Below, piece after piece: positions 10,531 to 22,446 of a DNA stretch of 64,000 nt. The stretch comes from Mixophyes australis (Eukaryota > Chordata > Amphibia > Anura > Limnodynastidae): NCBI GenBank assembly GCA_036250195.1, contig JAVHZZ010000003.1, forward strand, positions 42,071,835-42,135,834, read 5' to 3'. The notes under the pieces were generated by a model, which did not search any database, had not been told where the DNA came from, and saw nothing but the letters and a program-made list of their open reading frames with translations. Position 1 is the first letter of the stretch. Every line of letters begins with the position of its first letter. Both the position numbers and the translations under genes were made by a program.

Positions 10531-11999
10531 CCTTCCAATATGATTATGTTTTCATGTGTTACTCCGACCTGTGATGCTGAAAAAATATATAATATTCAAT
10601 AGTATAAAGGGCATTTTCACATACAAGTCAATTGTCTTTTAGCTATGAGCAGAAATGCATCGAAGAACAATATATAGGATCAGTCTAGCACGAAATCTCA
10701 CACTTCATCTTCCTGCTTTGTCACGGCCGGCTACACTCCATTACCTTTCATTCTAGAACACACATTTAGTTCACAGCCTTCGCTCTTGGAATAGAGAACA
10801 GAAAATTGCATAGCACAGTGCTAACAAAAGATATGCATTGGCTGATGCCACGTAAATCAGGGTTAGAATGGGAATTTCATCACATGAGTAATGGAAGCAA
10901 AAATAAAATATCCATTTATTCATTTCCTGGTTCATATTTCCATGAGAGAGGGAGTTGGTATTTATTTAAGAAATAATGACTGATGCCTTTCCCTCACTGT
11001 TTATGACCATCTGGAGGCTGAGAGAAGTTGAAGCAAGGTTAGAACTCAGAACAATTAAAATAGCTACTCTATAACAGTCAGGGATTTGGTTACTTATATA
11101 TAATCTGATACATTTTTAAACTGACTACCTAAAATCATCCACCTGGATGTGTCAGGTTTCATTTACATCATTAAGTGCAAGAAATACATGATACATTGTG
11201 TATATATATATTTATACATACACTTTTTAATAATTATATTGTTATAGGTAAGTAATAGCCTTAACATAACCTTAATATGTGTACATGTGTATTTTGAGAA
11301 TTTAACCACTGTCCATGGGTGTGGTAGGTCTTTTCGGCTGCTATAATATTAACAACAGTTAGGCCAATGTAAAAATTCCGATAACTATAAGGCCTACAAG
11401 GTGATAACAGTGACTTACCATATAGCAGACATACCAGATTCCCCACACGCTTAACTGCTGCTCGCTGTAAATCTAAATTCTAAAATGTCTTCAGCTTCAA
11501 TGACGTCAGTTACAATGGCAACAGTGAGATTGCCGGTTTTAAAGCGGCAATGGCCGGACCCGCCGCCTGTATAATGTAATTCAGGTGATGAATCTCCCAA
11601 ACCCAGGCTGCAGTCAACTAAATTATACCAGTAGACGCATTAATGCCTATATTGTAGTGAAAACAAACCAATTTTCCAATAGGTCAGTCCCATTTTGGGA
11701 TCCACAGAACCAGTGCTCTCTTGGGAAGTATGAAATACTCTTTCTTTTACTATTCATGATTTTTTATAATATATTTTTTTAAAGTTCTATTTATTTTTCA
11801 CAAACCTGCTTTGTTTGATGAGTCTTCCAGCTTGCCATCACTAAAGGATACAGTGTAGATGGGATCTAGTAGAGCTGCTAAATCCAGTTTACATACATCC
11901 AATAGTTCTAACAGGCAGGCAAGTGACTGCCCTCTACTGGGGGAAGTCCATACGACGTCACTGCAGTGGCTTCACAAGATACCTTCCTTAAACAAGGAT
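10531..11999. other. Mostly anonymous sequence
   Basis: At about 11640-11760, CAGTCCC-type text followed by GAAATACTCTTTC weakly parallels 6860-6905, next to the palindrome at 6644-6820, suggesting a diverged second copy of an unnamed repeat. Nothing else is supported. Confidence 0.4.
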
Positions 12000-12106
12000 C
12001 ATCATCGTCACCATTTATTTATATAGCGCCACTAATTCCACAGCGCTGTACAGAGAACTCACTCACATCAGTCCCTGCCCCATTGAGGCTTACAGTCTAA
12101 ATTCCC

Positions 12107-12151
<45 letters not shown>

Positions 12152-12334
12152 AACTAGGGTCAATTTGTTAGCAGCCAATTAACATACTAGTATGTTTTTG
12201 GAGTGTGGGAGGAAACCCACGCAAACACGGGGAGAACATACAAACTCCTCACAGATAAGGCAATGGTTGGGAATTGAACTCATGACCCCAGTGCTGTAAG
12301 GCAGAAGTGCTAACCACTGAGCCATCATGCAGCC
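12000..12334 (-). mobile_element. V-SINE-like tRNA-derived SINE
   Basis: On the minus strand the element has a tRNA-like head with A-box and B-box-like sequences and the conserved core resembling GTTTCCTCC-GGTGCTCCG elements. It then has a body with a CA microsatellite and a tail GGCGCTATATAAATAAATGG. Orientation is given by the tail at the left. Related copies lie at 13890, 37477, 51228, 55157 and 63592. It would be mobilised by a LINE with a similar 3' end. Confidence 0.85.
12109..12143. repeat. (CA)n microsatellite inside the SINE
   Basis: An uninterrupted AC run of about 35 bases sits where the other SINE copies have only a short CACACA run. Probably polymorphic. Confidence 0.9.
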
Positions 12335-12338
12335 ACTT

Positions 12339-12563
12339 GACATCTTCACCGTTTATTTATATAATGCCACCAATCCATAGCACTGTACAGAGACTGTTTG
12401 TCACTGACATCATGTTTTTGGTGTGCCGGAGCACCCGAAGGAAACCCAATGCAAACACAGAGAGAAAAAACAAACTTCACACAGATAAGACCCTAGTTGG
12501 AATCGAACTCATGACCACAGCACTGTGAGGCAACAATGCTAACCGCTGAGTCACCGTGCTGCA
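12339..12563 (-). mobile_element. V-SINE-like SINE, internally deleted
   Basis: It lies immediately beside the previous copy in the same orientation. Tail (TTTATTTATATAATGCCACC), core and tRNA-like head are present, but the middle (CA-run and AATTAACC block) is deleted. More diverged than its neighbour. Confidence 0.8.
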
Positions 12564-13799
12564 CAAATCCTCAATCCACAAACCATGTGCAATAAAAAAA
12601 TAAGAGATTGATTGATTGCAATCCATGATGAATTTTGGAGTTTGGGTATATCTAAAGAATGTCAAAGCATGTCCATACCTGGAGTGACCTTGAAATGCCC
12701 TTGCTACAAGCTCAACATGAAAGTTGGGCATTCTGTAGAGTACGGTCTAGCAGCAAAGAATCCCTATAACTAACCAGTGCCGTTGCTCTGCAGACACAAG
12801 GGTGCGGAATATAAATACTAAAATTCCCACTTTCATTCTAAGACAGTTTAAGAGCGGACAAGCACTTGCATTTGAAGTTGCAATGGATGGACACTACAAT
12901 GTAGTGCTATGTATAGTGTCAGCGCCCTCCCTGGACTTTATCCCAGCATCTTGTGAATAATTCCCGACTTGTGTTTTCCTCATCAGCCCTGCCCTACGTC
13001 CCATTTTAATTGACTTCTTAATTGCTTCTGACACCTGCCGCAGTAATCACAATTAAAGTTCCCCACTGCACAATCTGTTACCCGCATTAAAAGAAAAAAA
13101 CATATTCAGGGCTGGAACTCTGCAGGGTGAATACAAACAGGGGATATCGCTGCAGACCACAGGACTACATAAATAATTAACCAAATAAACACTTCAAGAT
13201 GTAGAAAGCCATGAGAAAAACATGTGGTTATACAATTAATGTTTCATTTTCAGCCACTGGCATCTCGCATATGGTTCACTAACCAATAAAAATAATGTTT
13301 GGATTCCATTGAAATATGCTGTGTATCAGCCGTGTAGTGGAGGGATTAGGTAATAATGTATTTCAGAAAGATGATATTTGGTCAAATTCCGAAAAAAACT
13401 ATAACCCTGTATTTGCCAAGACTTGAGTCTGCTCCAAATATACACGTATGAATTAAATGAGTTATTGTTGAGTCTTGATGACACCAATACTTCACACCTG
13501 CCTTTTATAGTAAATGAACAGATTTTAAAAAACGTGATTCCCAAAATATTTCAGTAAGTAACTGTTGGTTCCCTCCTATATTACAATAGTTTACCGATCC
13601 AGTATTGGACATCAATATATATTGACGGAAGTGTTTATACATAACTATTCTTATGTGGGGTGGAATTATGGGACCTCATGGGATGTGGCCAGTTCAATAA
13701 GTCCTTTAGCAATATTAATGGGGTGCCAGAAACCTCAATGGACCCTTGTAGCATGTTGTCAATGGGTGATTTTATTTTACTCTGTGTTGTAACCTGTGA
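12564..13799. other. Anonymous sequence
   Basis: No feature supported. A 72-codon minus-strand frame near 13326-13544 and a 75-codon plus-strand frame near 13565-13792 have no domain. Confidence 0.5.
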
Positions 13800-13889
13800 C
13801 CAAATATTATTATTAATATTAGTAGTATTATAGTTATAATGTATTTGTAAAGTATTAACTGACGTATTACAATGTACATAGCATTTTAT
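13800..13889 (-). repeat. SINE-associated 90-bp extension, copy 1
   Basis: Read on the minus strand, the sequence right after the SINE tail (CTATGTACATTGTAATACGT, CAGTTA, TTATAACTATAATACTACTA) matches 38461-38560, which also directly follows a SINE. The SINE plus extension therefore recurs as one unit. Confidence 0.7.
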
Positions 13890-14220
13890 ATCATCATCAT
13901 TTATTTATATAGCGCCACTGATTACGCAGCGCTGTACAGAAAACTCATTCCCATCAGTCCCTGCCCCATTGGAGCTTACAGTCTAAATTCCCTAACGCAC
14001 ACACACACAGACAGACAGACTAGGGTCCATTTTGTAGCAGCCAATTACCCTACCAGTATGTTTTTGGACTGTGGGAGGAAACCGGAGCACCCGGAGGAAA
14101 CCCACGCAAACATGGGGAGAACATAAAAACCCCACACAGCTAAGCCCATGATAGGGAATTTAACTCATGACCCCAGTGCTGTGAGGCAGAAGTGCTAACC
14201 ACTGAGCCACCGTGCTGCCC
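13890..14220 (-). mobile_element. V-SINE-like SINE, near full length
   Basis: Tail at left (ATCATCAT, TTTATTTATATAGCGCC), conserved core, and tRNA-like head ending TGGCTCAGTGGTTAGCACTT on the minus strand. The flanks ATTTTAT and ATTCTAT could be a decayed TSD. Confidence 0.85.
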
Positions 14221-14466
14221 ATTCTATATTGAGCGTAACATTGAAGTACATTACATACAACGATATGAAACAGAAGGCAAGGATGACCCTGCTCATATGT
14301 GCTTACAAGGAGGGGGGCACTTGATAAATAAGGTAGTGGTATAAACCATTGTAGCTGGGGGTGGGGGAAGTGGGTGTGGTTACTCTACGACAGCAGCACT
14401 ATCAGTCGCCAATAGTAAACCAGCTCTTGGAGACAGAAATATTTGGGCGGCTGAAATGAGGAGATA

Positions 14467-14513
14467 CAGTGCTGTGAGGCAGAAGTGCTAACCACTAAGC
14501 CACCGTGCTGCCT
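14467..14513 (-). repeat. SINE head fragment
   Basis: Only the tRNA-like head (GCTGTGAGGCAGAAGTGCTA, CCACCGTGCTGCC) remains, with no body or tail. Confidence 0.7.
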
Positions 14514-17182
14514 AAATATTAAATAATCTGGTCTCGCAAAATTAAAATTCATTTTTTGTGTTGGTACAGAGCTCAATACATTCATGTCATATCTAATTCC
14601 TCCTATAAGAAGATGCAGAAACTGAAACAATGCCACTTTCACATGTAAAATGTAAGCATGCTGCTTAAAGAGAGTCAGTAGACACAGGTGATACCACTAC
14701 TTACCAAATATAAGTGATGACATCACTACTCACCAAATGTAAGGATATATTTTACTGGAATATTTGCATATATTCATGTCACCTATGTATAATATCAAGT
14801 CTATATGTGAATGTGTGTACTGCCTTACTGCATGGATATGTCATTTACATCTCCAGAGTACACCCTTGTAACAGGCTTTAAGTATGTGTGGTCCAGTAAG
14901 ACATTGAAACTGGACTATTAGATGGACTAAGTTCTATGTTAAATGTACAGTTACACCAGATATATGATGACCGCACCATATAAACAATGTCTATTGAACA
15001 CCCGGGAATAAAAAAGTAAAAGGAAAAAATAGGTGTAAAATTACAATTAGATTGCAAGCTCTTTGGGTAGGAGCCTATTTCTTCTTATAGTCTAATGTCT
15101 GAATATGCTATTGCTCCCAGTTAGTTTGTCATATATGCTGTGTGTATGTGCTGTGTTACTTGTGTGGCACTGTGTAACTAAACATGTACAACCAAGTGAA
15201 CATGAAGAAGATGAGAGACTGAGAATGTAACAGCCGGGAATAAATCCCCTCCACCCAAGGCATTATATTCTCATAGTGCGGACATGAGATGGCTCGGTGT
15301 GATGTTTCCCATGTTTCCCTGTAATGAATGGGCCTCTTAGTTGGGAAAGTCACTGACGAGCCCCTGCAGACAGCTATAATTACTGGAAAAGGCAATTGAC
15401 TGAATGTATGCCACTGTGGGAAGTACAGCATGTTAATAGGCACTAAGTTGCTATTACATCAGGTCAGAACATATGGGAAAGAACTTCTCCGGCATGTGAA
15501 TTCCGTGTTCTTACTGTAGCGTTATCAGCGTGTCACTGCGCTGTATTATTATTATTAACTGGTCTCAATAATCATATAACCGTGCTTTGATTTTATGTCA
15601 CTTTTTCACTTTTATTTTCTTTGGCAATTTTAGATGATAGGAAAGAATTTTTTTCTTTACTGTTGTTTCGTGAGTGATTTTTATTTTCTTTCAATCTAAT
15701 GTAATAACAAACAGCATGTCAAGACATGAAACAAACAGCTTACTATTTATATGATATACAAATTATAATAGCGAATATAAGAGCTCTAGTTTGTGCTGAA
15801 TACTGTTTATTGCACACAGAATGGAATGTGAAAAAGTACCGTGGTAATCCCTACAATATAGGGCACTGGATCACCCTGATAAACACCTCAATTACCAGGA
15901 AAGTCCATGATCGTTTACCGTGGTATGATTTTGTAAGCGCTAATCATCAGGAGTCACACAAATTTGCAAAGTTCTGCTGTTAAATGAATATACTTAGTGT
16001 TCCACAGAGACAAGTACAAGATGGGGGAATTCTAAAAGAGTAAGATTTATTGACATGGATACTATCTCATGGGCAAACATGGCTTTGCAAAGGGCCATTA
16101 CAGATTTGCTTTATGTCACATCACTACATTATCTTTTCAATATGCACAACATGCAGATATTACACACAGAAGTACGGTGTGGTAGGTAGTGATCCTGTTA
16201 TAGTGTAGTATTGTCTACCAGGGGCATCGATTGGAGGGGCTGCAAAATACCTGGACTCGGGCCTATCCTGGGGACCCAGCAGTGGTGAATATGTTGGGGG
16301 GCGGATGGCACTATCAGAGCTGGATTGTGGGTGGTGTAGAGTGACCGCGCAGACAAATAGCTTCCTAATGATCAGCGTGATCACATTCCCACCAGCTTGT
16401 ATTAAAGCTACTTTCTCAGCCTTGTGGGAGTCGTCACACCGGCACATGTAACACTGGCTTATTCAGAATCAGTGCACAAAGCCTGGGAGGGTGTAAGAGT
16501 CAGCTACACTGGGACCAGTTATCCCCTCTGTGACTCTGATGGCACCGACTAGCTTGTACAATAAGTATGAAAGGACTTGAATGAACGGGCCTACGTCAGC
16601 TGCTATGCAGATATGCTATTTATTTATTTTTACTGTCTTGGCATCTTTTGGTCACCATTTCTTGGCTTGGGGGCATCCAGGTACATAGTACAATGGGATG
16701 CTCGCTCACCCAGCTATCTGCTCGGTCAAGGCCATTTCCCTATCATTGGGCATGTTCAAAAGGCAGGTAGACAAAACCTGGGCACCGTGGTTCTCCTTTC
16801 TCAACTTCCGCTCATCCTTTAGTTAATTGCAAGTATCCTTCCCCCCCTTTGTTCATGTGACCATGGTACTTCTGTTCGATATCCTTGTTATCCCTCTCCT
16901 TTCTTTCCCTTATGCGGTTCCCCCTACCACTCTCTTCTTTACCCTCCTTTCCTTTTCCTATTAAAATCTGAATCACCTAATACTTCTGTTATCATCAGTA
17001 CTGCTTTCCCTTGCGGAATATATACTCTGCCATCTTTGATGTGATAACTGACACTGTGGTTTCAGTTTTCTGTCACTTTTTACCTTGTTGACTCTTCAAA
17101 AATAAACAGTTAAAATAAATAAGGGCAGGCAGCCACGTTCCTGAGCTTTAAAATTACTTTTTTTTTTTAGAAATAAAGATGT
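14514..17182. other. Mostly anonymous sequence
   Basis: At about 15046-15170 the text TTAGATTGCAAGCTCTTTGG resembles the 3' untranslated stretch preceding LINE tails (compare ATAGATTGTAAGTTTGTGAG at 35399), so a LINE remnant is likely. No coding exon, tandem repeat or terminal repeat recognised elsewhere. Confidence 0.4.
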
Positions 17183-17504
17183 GGGACCTGAGTCATTAAG
17201 GAAAGTAAGGCAAAAAAAGGAGTAAATGTTCTCCAGGACAAACCATGTTACAATGCAAGGGGTGCAAATTAGTTTATTATTTTGCACATAAGTTAAATAC
17301 TGGCTGTTTTTTCTTCTAGCACACAAATCATGATAGCTTTATTTTTACACTTAAATTTAAAGTTGATCTAGGACATGCCCTATCCCATCTATAAATCTGT
17401 CCCCACATTTTTAATTTTCCCGCCCCCTCCAACATAACATGGTTTTGCCCAGGTGCAAAGTTACTCCTTTTTTTATGCTTTGCTCTCCTTAATGACTCTG
17501 GCCC
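17183..17504. mobile_element. Palindromic MITE, 322 bp, family B copy 1
   Basis: Terminal inverted repeats GGGACCTGAGTCATTAAGG and (right, complemented) GGGCCAGAGTCATTAAGG. Internal landmarks ACCATGTTACAATGCAAGGG and TGCACATAAGTTAAATACTG recur in the copies at 22125 and 58719. All three are exactly 322 bp by their termini. No coding capacity, and no clear TSD for this copy. Confidence 0.8.
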
Positions 17505-18642
17505 AATAAGTCCTACTTTACATCTATAAAAATGACAAACTTGGATTTACTAGTTATGTTCATTTTTTTTTCTCCGAAGCCTCCTCGGTTGCGTGTTATG
17601 CTCAACATACTGCCACACATGAATCACACATGAATTATGTAAATGAGAAATACAGATATATTTTATCTAGAACAAACATCTAAATCCACCTGAGACTGCT
17701 TTTAGCAGGAGTCAAATTTCCATGTGAATTTCTGAAGATAATTATCTTCTCCTGAGATTTCCATGTGGTCGGAGGGGGAACGGGAGATGCTTTGCCTTCG
17801 TGATTATGATGTCAATGGCTGATAGGGTATGTAAAAAAATAATGACCCCTTCCTACAAAAACAACTTCAGCTGAACTTTTGATTGTTTTTACAAGGGGCT
17901 ATTAGAATTTATAAATATATTTAATAAATTCCTGCTGATCAAAGACCCTTACAAGCCAATGACTTATGAATTCCTCGGGTTGGAATTAACTATTTAAAAA
18001 AAATTCGGAATACTAAGAGTGGAAGATTCTTTTATATTTATTGAACGCATTAATAATAATCAACTTTATAATCCCATACCATGAAAAGCAACAAAACACT
18101 GGCCAAAATAACATAGTAGTCTGTAATCTCTTAACGTGCCTTTTGCATTTTAAACCAAGGGTTGTTCCAGGGGTACGCCTGTCCCTGCAAAAGCATTCAT
18201 GACTACAGCACAGATAAATTTAAAAAAGGGGAATAAAAAGAGTAAACTACACATACATGTTATTATGTCTATGTATTATAAAAGACATCTACCTAATTAT
18301 AGTACTTTACTAAAAAAAAGCCCTATGAGCCCTGAAAAAAACAATATCAAATTTGCTTGTGTTGGCTAAAACGATAAAACGCGTTAATGTAGCTGAGCAA
18401 TATAATTTACCTTTCTACTTCATATATTGAAACCTACATTTTTGTATTTAAAGGGGTTGCTGACTTTTGGATGACCTCTGCTCAGAATAATGTTGACTTC
18501 CTTCATATGACAAATAGTGAAGAGCTATGAATTGTTTGTAGCCTCCTCTAGCTTTCCCTGCAGCGTTGGAAAGAGAAGCAGGCTGCGGTGTGATCCGACA
18601 CCTTGATTCAGATAACATGAGGGCTTCACCTATGGTGGTGGG
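17505..18642. other. Anonymous sequence
   Basis: No feature supported. Confidence 0.5.
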
Positions 18643-18780
18643 CAGAGGAGGAATTAGCGAGGTGTGAGCACTAGTGCAGGGAGGAGGCCAACCCTCTGCA
18701 TCTGCCATGACGAGGGCCCCATTATCTCCACGGGCCCCCAGTGCACGGCACCTGCCGCATCAATGGAAGTTCCGCCACTG
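18643..18780. mobile_element. hAT MITE, 138 bp
   Basis: Ends are CAGAGGAGGAATTAGC and, complemented, CAGTGGCGGAACTTCC. Flanks GTGGTGGG (18635-18642) and GTTGTGGG (18781-18788) match at seven of eight positions, the 8-bp TSD expected of hAT. Non-coding. Confidence 0.75.
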
Positions 18781-18935
18781 GTTGTGGGGACATCTTTATT
18801 ACACCATGACTTGATCGAGTGTGGACAACCCCTTTATTTATCACCTAGTGCCTAAATACACCTAACAAGGGGAACTAATTGGTATCTATCACTCTACTTT
18901 CGGAAGGGAATTGGTGCTGGAACTTGGCTCTATGG

Positions 18936-19597
18936 CAGTGGTTCCCAAAATGTTTTCAGTTCGCGGTACCCTTAGAGTCTCCATAATTTTTTCAAGGCAC
19001 CTCTCCTAAATAATTACTGAGTAGTCCCGTTTTATAAGTAGTTGGGTCAAAATAACGCAACAGAAATACACATAGATCCAAGGGAAAATAATATTTTTAT
19101 ATATTTTTTTCAATTATATTTCTGTCAAAGAATAATTTACAGCTAATATTAAGAGGAATAAGATCAAACAAAATAAAACAACATGTACAAAAATCATCAC
19201 TCTGTGCCCCTCTTCCTCCTCTCACTCTGCCCCTCTTCATGCTCACTCTGCCCCCTCCTTCATTCTTTTGCCCCTCCATTGCTGTTTCCTATCACCATTT
19301 CCCCTTCCCTTTCTTTACTTACCATACTTGGCCTTCTTTCTTCTATTTCTTCTGTCTTCTTACCAATTCGGCGGCGTCCAAAACCCAGCATCCTCCTCTC
19401 TCCTGCCGCTTCTCACTGAATTTGTCGGACGTGATAATGTCACACCCAACATTCAGTGAGAAGCGAGGAGGGAGAAGGATGCCAGGCTCTGGACGCCTTG
19501 GTAAGTTTTGTTGTTTGTTTTTGTTCCTGGCCGCGGCACCCCTGTGACAGCGCTGCGGCACCCCTGGCAGCCGCGGCGCACACTTTGGGAACCGCTG
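18936..19597. mobile_element. Non-autonomous hAT element, 662 bp
   Basis: Terminal inverted repeats CAGTGGTTCCCAAAATG and, complemented, CAGCGGTTCCCAAAGTG. TSD CTCTATGG (18928-18935) versus CTCTATGT (19598-19605), seven of eight. The interior has a pyrimidine-rich tandem block with TCACTCTGCCCCTCTTC-type units (19195-19275) and a short inverted repeat around 19410-19475 (CTTCTCACTGAAT and complement). A second copy in the opposite orientation is at 39396-40120. Open frames across it are low-complexity artefacts. Confidence 0.85.
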
Positions 19598-19689
19598 CTC
19601 TATGTATTTAAAGCACCCATTTTCCTATGCCATCTTTCCTTAGAATTTGGTCATGTTCTAATGTTATCGTTATTATTATTTTGTGTGAA

Positions 19690-19990
19690 ATATCTCTGCG
19701 AATGCCTAAAAGCGGACATTGAACCAATATATGCAACTGCATGCAATTCATGTTTGAACGTAAATTACATGGCTGCCCACGACTTGAGAGGCAGAATGGG
19801 GAAGGGAAGGGGAGTACGAATGAAGGCCATGTACAGTAGGGGTTTGCCATGGTCGAGCGTATGCACTAACGGCTGATTCAAGCTCTGGACATCTCTCAGG
19901 TAAGTGTTTTAGCCGTATCATTGGTGCTCACTACAGGGCAGGTGCAAACGCCGATTGATAGTGATGACTGACACGACATAGTCTTTGGTT
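19690..19990. repeat. Dispersed repeat, paired with 57569-57870
   Basis: Shared landmarks in the same order with the other copy: ATGTACAGTA followed by GGG, a GTCGAGCGTATGCA/GTTCGAGTGCACAC block, TGATTCAAGCT, and a closing GCCGATTGATAGTGATGAC. Diverged, non-coding, class unknown. Confidence 0.5.
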
Positions 19991-20258
19991 TAAATGTTAC
20001 ACATATGCCAGTAGCTATCACAGAACTGTTGGTTATAACTTCTGATGTTACTAAATGTGTTCAGCGGTGTTAATGTGGATGTTAAGTAGAGATGGGCGGG
20101 TCCGGTTCTCCGAGAACCGAACCCACCCGAACTTTGGGTATCTGAGTACCGAGCTGAGCAGCTCGGTACTCTCCCGCTCGTTCCGAATCCAAATCGAGGC
20201 CGAACGTCATCGTGACGTCGTCGGATCTCGGGGCTCAGTTCTCGCGATACTTCAACTT

Positions 20259-20266
20259 TATAAATA
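20259..20266 (+). promoter_or_regulatory. TATA box of the non-autonomous hAT
   Basis: TATAAATA follows TCTCGCGATAC, in the same relative place as the TATA boxes of the two large hAT elements. Probable element promoter. Confidence 0.45.
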
Positions 20267-20435
20267 CACGCCTCCACAGCAATCCATCGCCATTTGACAG
20301 AGGGAGAGAGCAGGGTGTAGTCATAGGCTGATTAGAGCAGGGACAGAGAATACAATATTGTTCTTGCAATTGCTCTAACCAAAATTGCTAGTGCAGAGAG
20401 GAGGATAGAGGTTTATTATTTTTTCTTAATATTTG

Positions 20436-20930
20436 GCACTCCCCAGCGCTAATTGTGCATAAATATTTCTGGCTGTCAAAAGTCATATCTGTCAGCAGTA
20501 TCTACCAAATAATTTTTAGCACTCCTTAGTGCTTTTGTGGTGTCCTCCCTAATTGTGTATTAATATTTCTGGCTGTCAAAAGTCATATCTGTCAGCAGTA
20601 TCTACTAAATATTTTTTAGCACTCCTCAGTGCTTTTAGGGTGTCCTCCCTAATTGTGCATTAATATTTCTGGCTGTCAAAAGTCATATCTGTCAGCAGTA
20701 TCTACTAAATAATTGTTAGCACTCCTCAGTGCTTTTGGGGTGTCCTCCCTAATTGTGCATTAATATTTCTGGCTGTCAAAAGTCATATATGTCAGCAGTA
20801 TCTACTAAATAATTTTTAGCACTCCTCAGTGCTTTTGGGGTGTCCTCCCTAATTGTGCATTAATATTTCTGGCTGTCAAAAGTCATATCTGTCAGCAGTA
20901 TCTACTAAATAATTTTTAGCACTCCCCAGT
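20436..20930 (+). repeat. Five-copy 100-bp tandem array
   Basis: The landmark GGCTGTCAAAAGTCATAT recurs at 20471, 20571, 20671, 20771 and 20871, an exact 100-bp period. Units differ by single bases. Located in the leader, as with the longer arrays in the large hAT elements. Confidence 0.95.
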
Positions 20931-20944
20931 GGTTTGCGCTCAGA

Positions 20945-21169
20945 ATGGATTCAAAGCAGTCCACATATGATCTGAATGAGCAACCAGGTTCTGTCACCAG
21001 TCCTGATGTTAGTGTTCCCAGTACGTCATCTGGCCAAGGTGATGTCAAACAACAGAGTGTTTTCAAATTAGTGCAAAAAACAAAAACCCCAAATTTTTTT
21101 TATACAAGTGGAGGGGGGCCTAGAGAGACAGAAACCAAACTGGCTTTTTCCATTTCTTTACATATTTAA
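20945..21169 (+). pseudogene. Remnant of hAT transposase N-terminus
   Basis: A 74-codon frame beginning MDSKQSTYDLNEQ immediately after the leader array, in the place where the large hATs have their transposase ATG. Serine/threonine-rich, then low complexity, then stop at 21167. No BED finger, DDE residues or dimerisation domain remain. It may be the start of an ancestral transposase left after an internal deletion. No similarity to the N-terminus of the 998-residue proteins is obvious, so this rests on position. Confidence 0.4.
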
Positions 21170-21532
21170 CTATAAGTGTAGGGTGTAATATACATTCAAA
21201 GATGATGGCTGCATTGCCAATATGCATAGATGGAGAGGAAGACAATCTGTTTTGTATGTAGAATAGGCCTACCAACGAAGAATTAAACTTTTTTTTGGAT
21301 GATTTATTACCTCAACAATTAGATTACTCTCTAAAACAGTTGGAGCACTAAATTGGGTTAATTTAGGCCCAAAAACATGGATTTTCCCAAAAAATAGCAA
21401 AACAAAACCAAACAAAACCAAAACCAAAACACGCAATGGCGGTTTTGCAAAACCAAAACACGACGGTAATCCAGATCCAAAACCGAATCCAAAACCAAAA
21501 CACGGGGGTCAGTGACCATCTCTAATGTTAAG

Positions 21533-22124
21533 TCACAACGCTTATGTAACTGAATCAGGTTGCTGTTTATTTAAAGATGATAACAACAGATGAATGCAGT
21601 TACTCACAGTTGCTTGTAGTACAGCAGTATTCAGCAGAAACAACAGTTGCAGCAATACAGATATACAGTACACACTTGTATATATGCTGGTGGTGATACA
21701 CTCTTATGTATACAGAGGCAGGCAGGTTCTCAGTATATACTATACAGCCGTACAGTTTATTGTTTGTGTTGTGGCACAGGACTCTCCTACTGATCATAGG
21801 GAGCCTCCGGTGACTGTATAGGACACTTTGGGGGACTTATATTATCTGGTGGCACGCAGCCCTCTAAGCTGCGGCTTGTCCAGTCTCTGTCTAAAGTGTT
21901 TGTGCGGCACAAAAAGCCGAACTTCCGGTTTCGGAGGTCTGGGAATGCGCAGTAGCACAAATCGGACATTGGAGTCCTGCCCCACTTCCTGTTTCCTCCT
22001 AGAGCACCGGGGATTACAGTGGTTGCCATAGCAACCACGGCAACACACAGGAGACGGAGCGTAAGCACTACTGATACCAACAAGAACGACTGTATGCAAT
22101 TACGATATAGTATTAAAACACATC
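21533..22124. other. Anonymous sequence
   Basis: Frames on both strands at 21787-22155 overlap and show no domain. The GC-richer part near 21890-22070 (TTGCCATAGCAACC at 22022) could be a decayed promoter or repeat, but I cannot support a call. Confidence 0.4.
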
Positions 22125-22446
22125 GGACCTGATTCGTTAAAGAAAGTAAAGACAAAAGAAATGAATAACTTTTCCCTTTGACAAAACCATGTTGTATTGG
22201 AGGGAGAGGTACATTTAAAATATAAGGACAAATTTATAGTTGGGGTAGGGCATGTCCTAGATCAACTTTTAATGTCAATGTAAAAATAAAGACACCAAGT
22301 ATTTGTGTGTTACATGAAAAAGCAGCCAGTATTGAACTTATGTGCAAAATAATAAACTCATTTGCACCCCTTGCATTGTAACATGGTTTTGCCAAGGTTC
22401 AAAGTTACTCATTTTTTTGCTTTACTTTCCTTAATGAATCAGGCCC
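22125..22446. mobile_element. Palindromic MITE, 322 bp, family B copy 2
   Basis: GGACCTGATTCGTTAAAG at left and, complemented, GGGCCTGATTCATTAAGG at right. The internal landmarks of copy 1 are present in reverse orientation. Flanks ATC and ATT match at two of three bases. Confidence 0.8.

Larger units (their letters stand above)
20087..21524 (+). mobile_element. Non-autonomous hAT element related to the large hAT family
   Basis: Ends TAGAGATGGGCGGG and, complemented, TAGAGATGGTCAC. Perfect 8-bp TSD ATGTTAAG (20079-20086 and 21525-21532). Both subterminal regions resemble those of the large hATs at 25997 and 41950: GAACCCACCCGAAC near the left end, a CTCGCGATAC block before TATAAATA, and AACCGAATCC/AAAACACGGG text near the right end. 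It retains a leader tandem array and a short N-terminal reading frame, but the transposase core is absent. Confidence 0.88.

Noticed and set aside
19183..19547. Pyrimidine-rich frames resembling hydrophobic signal-anchor peptides
   Set aside because: They come from the tandem CT-rich interior of a non-autonomous hAT and overlap in several phases.
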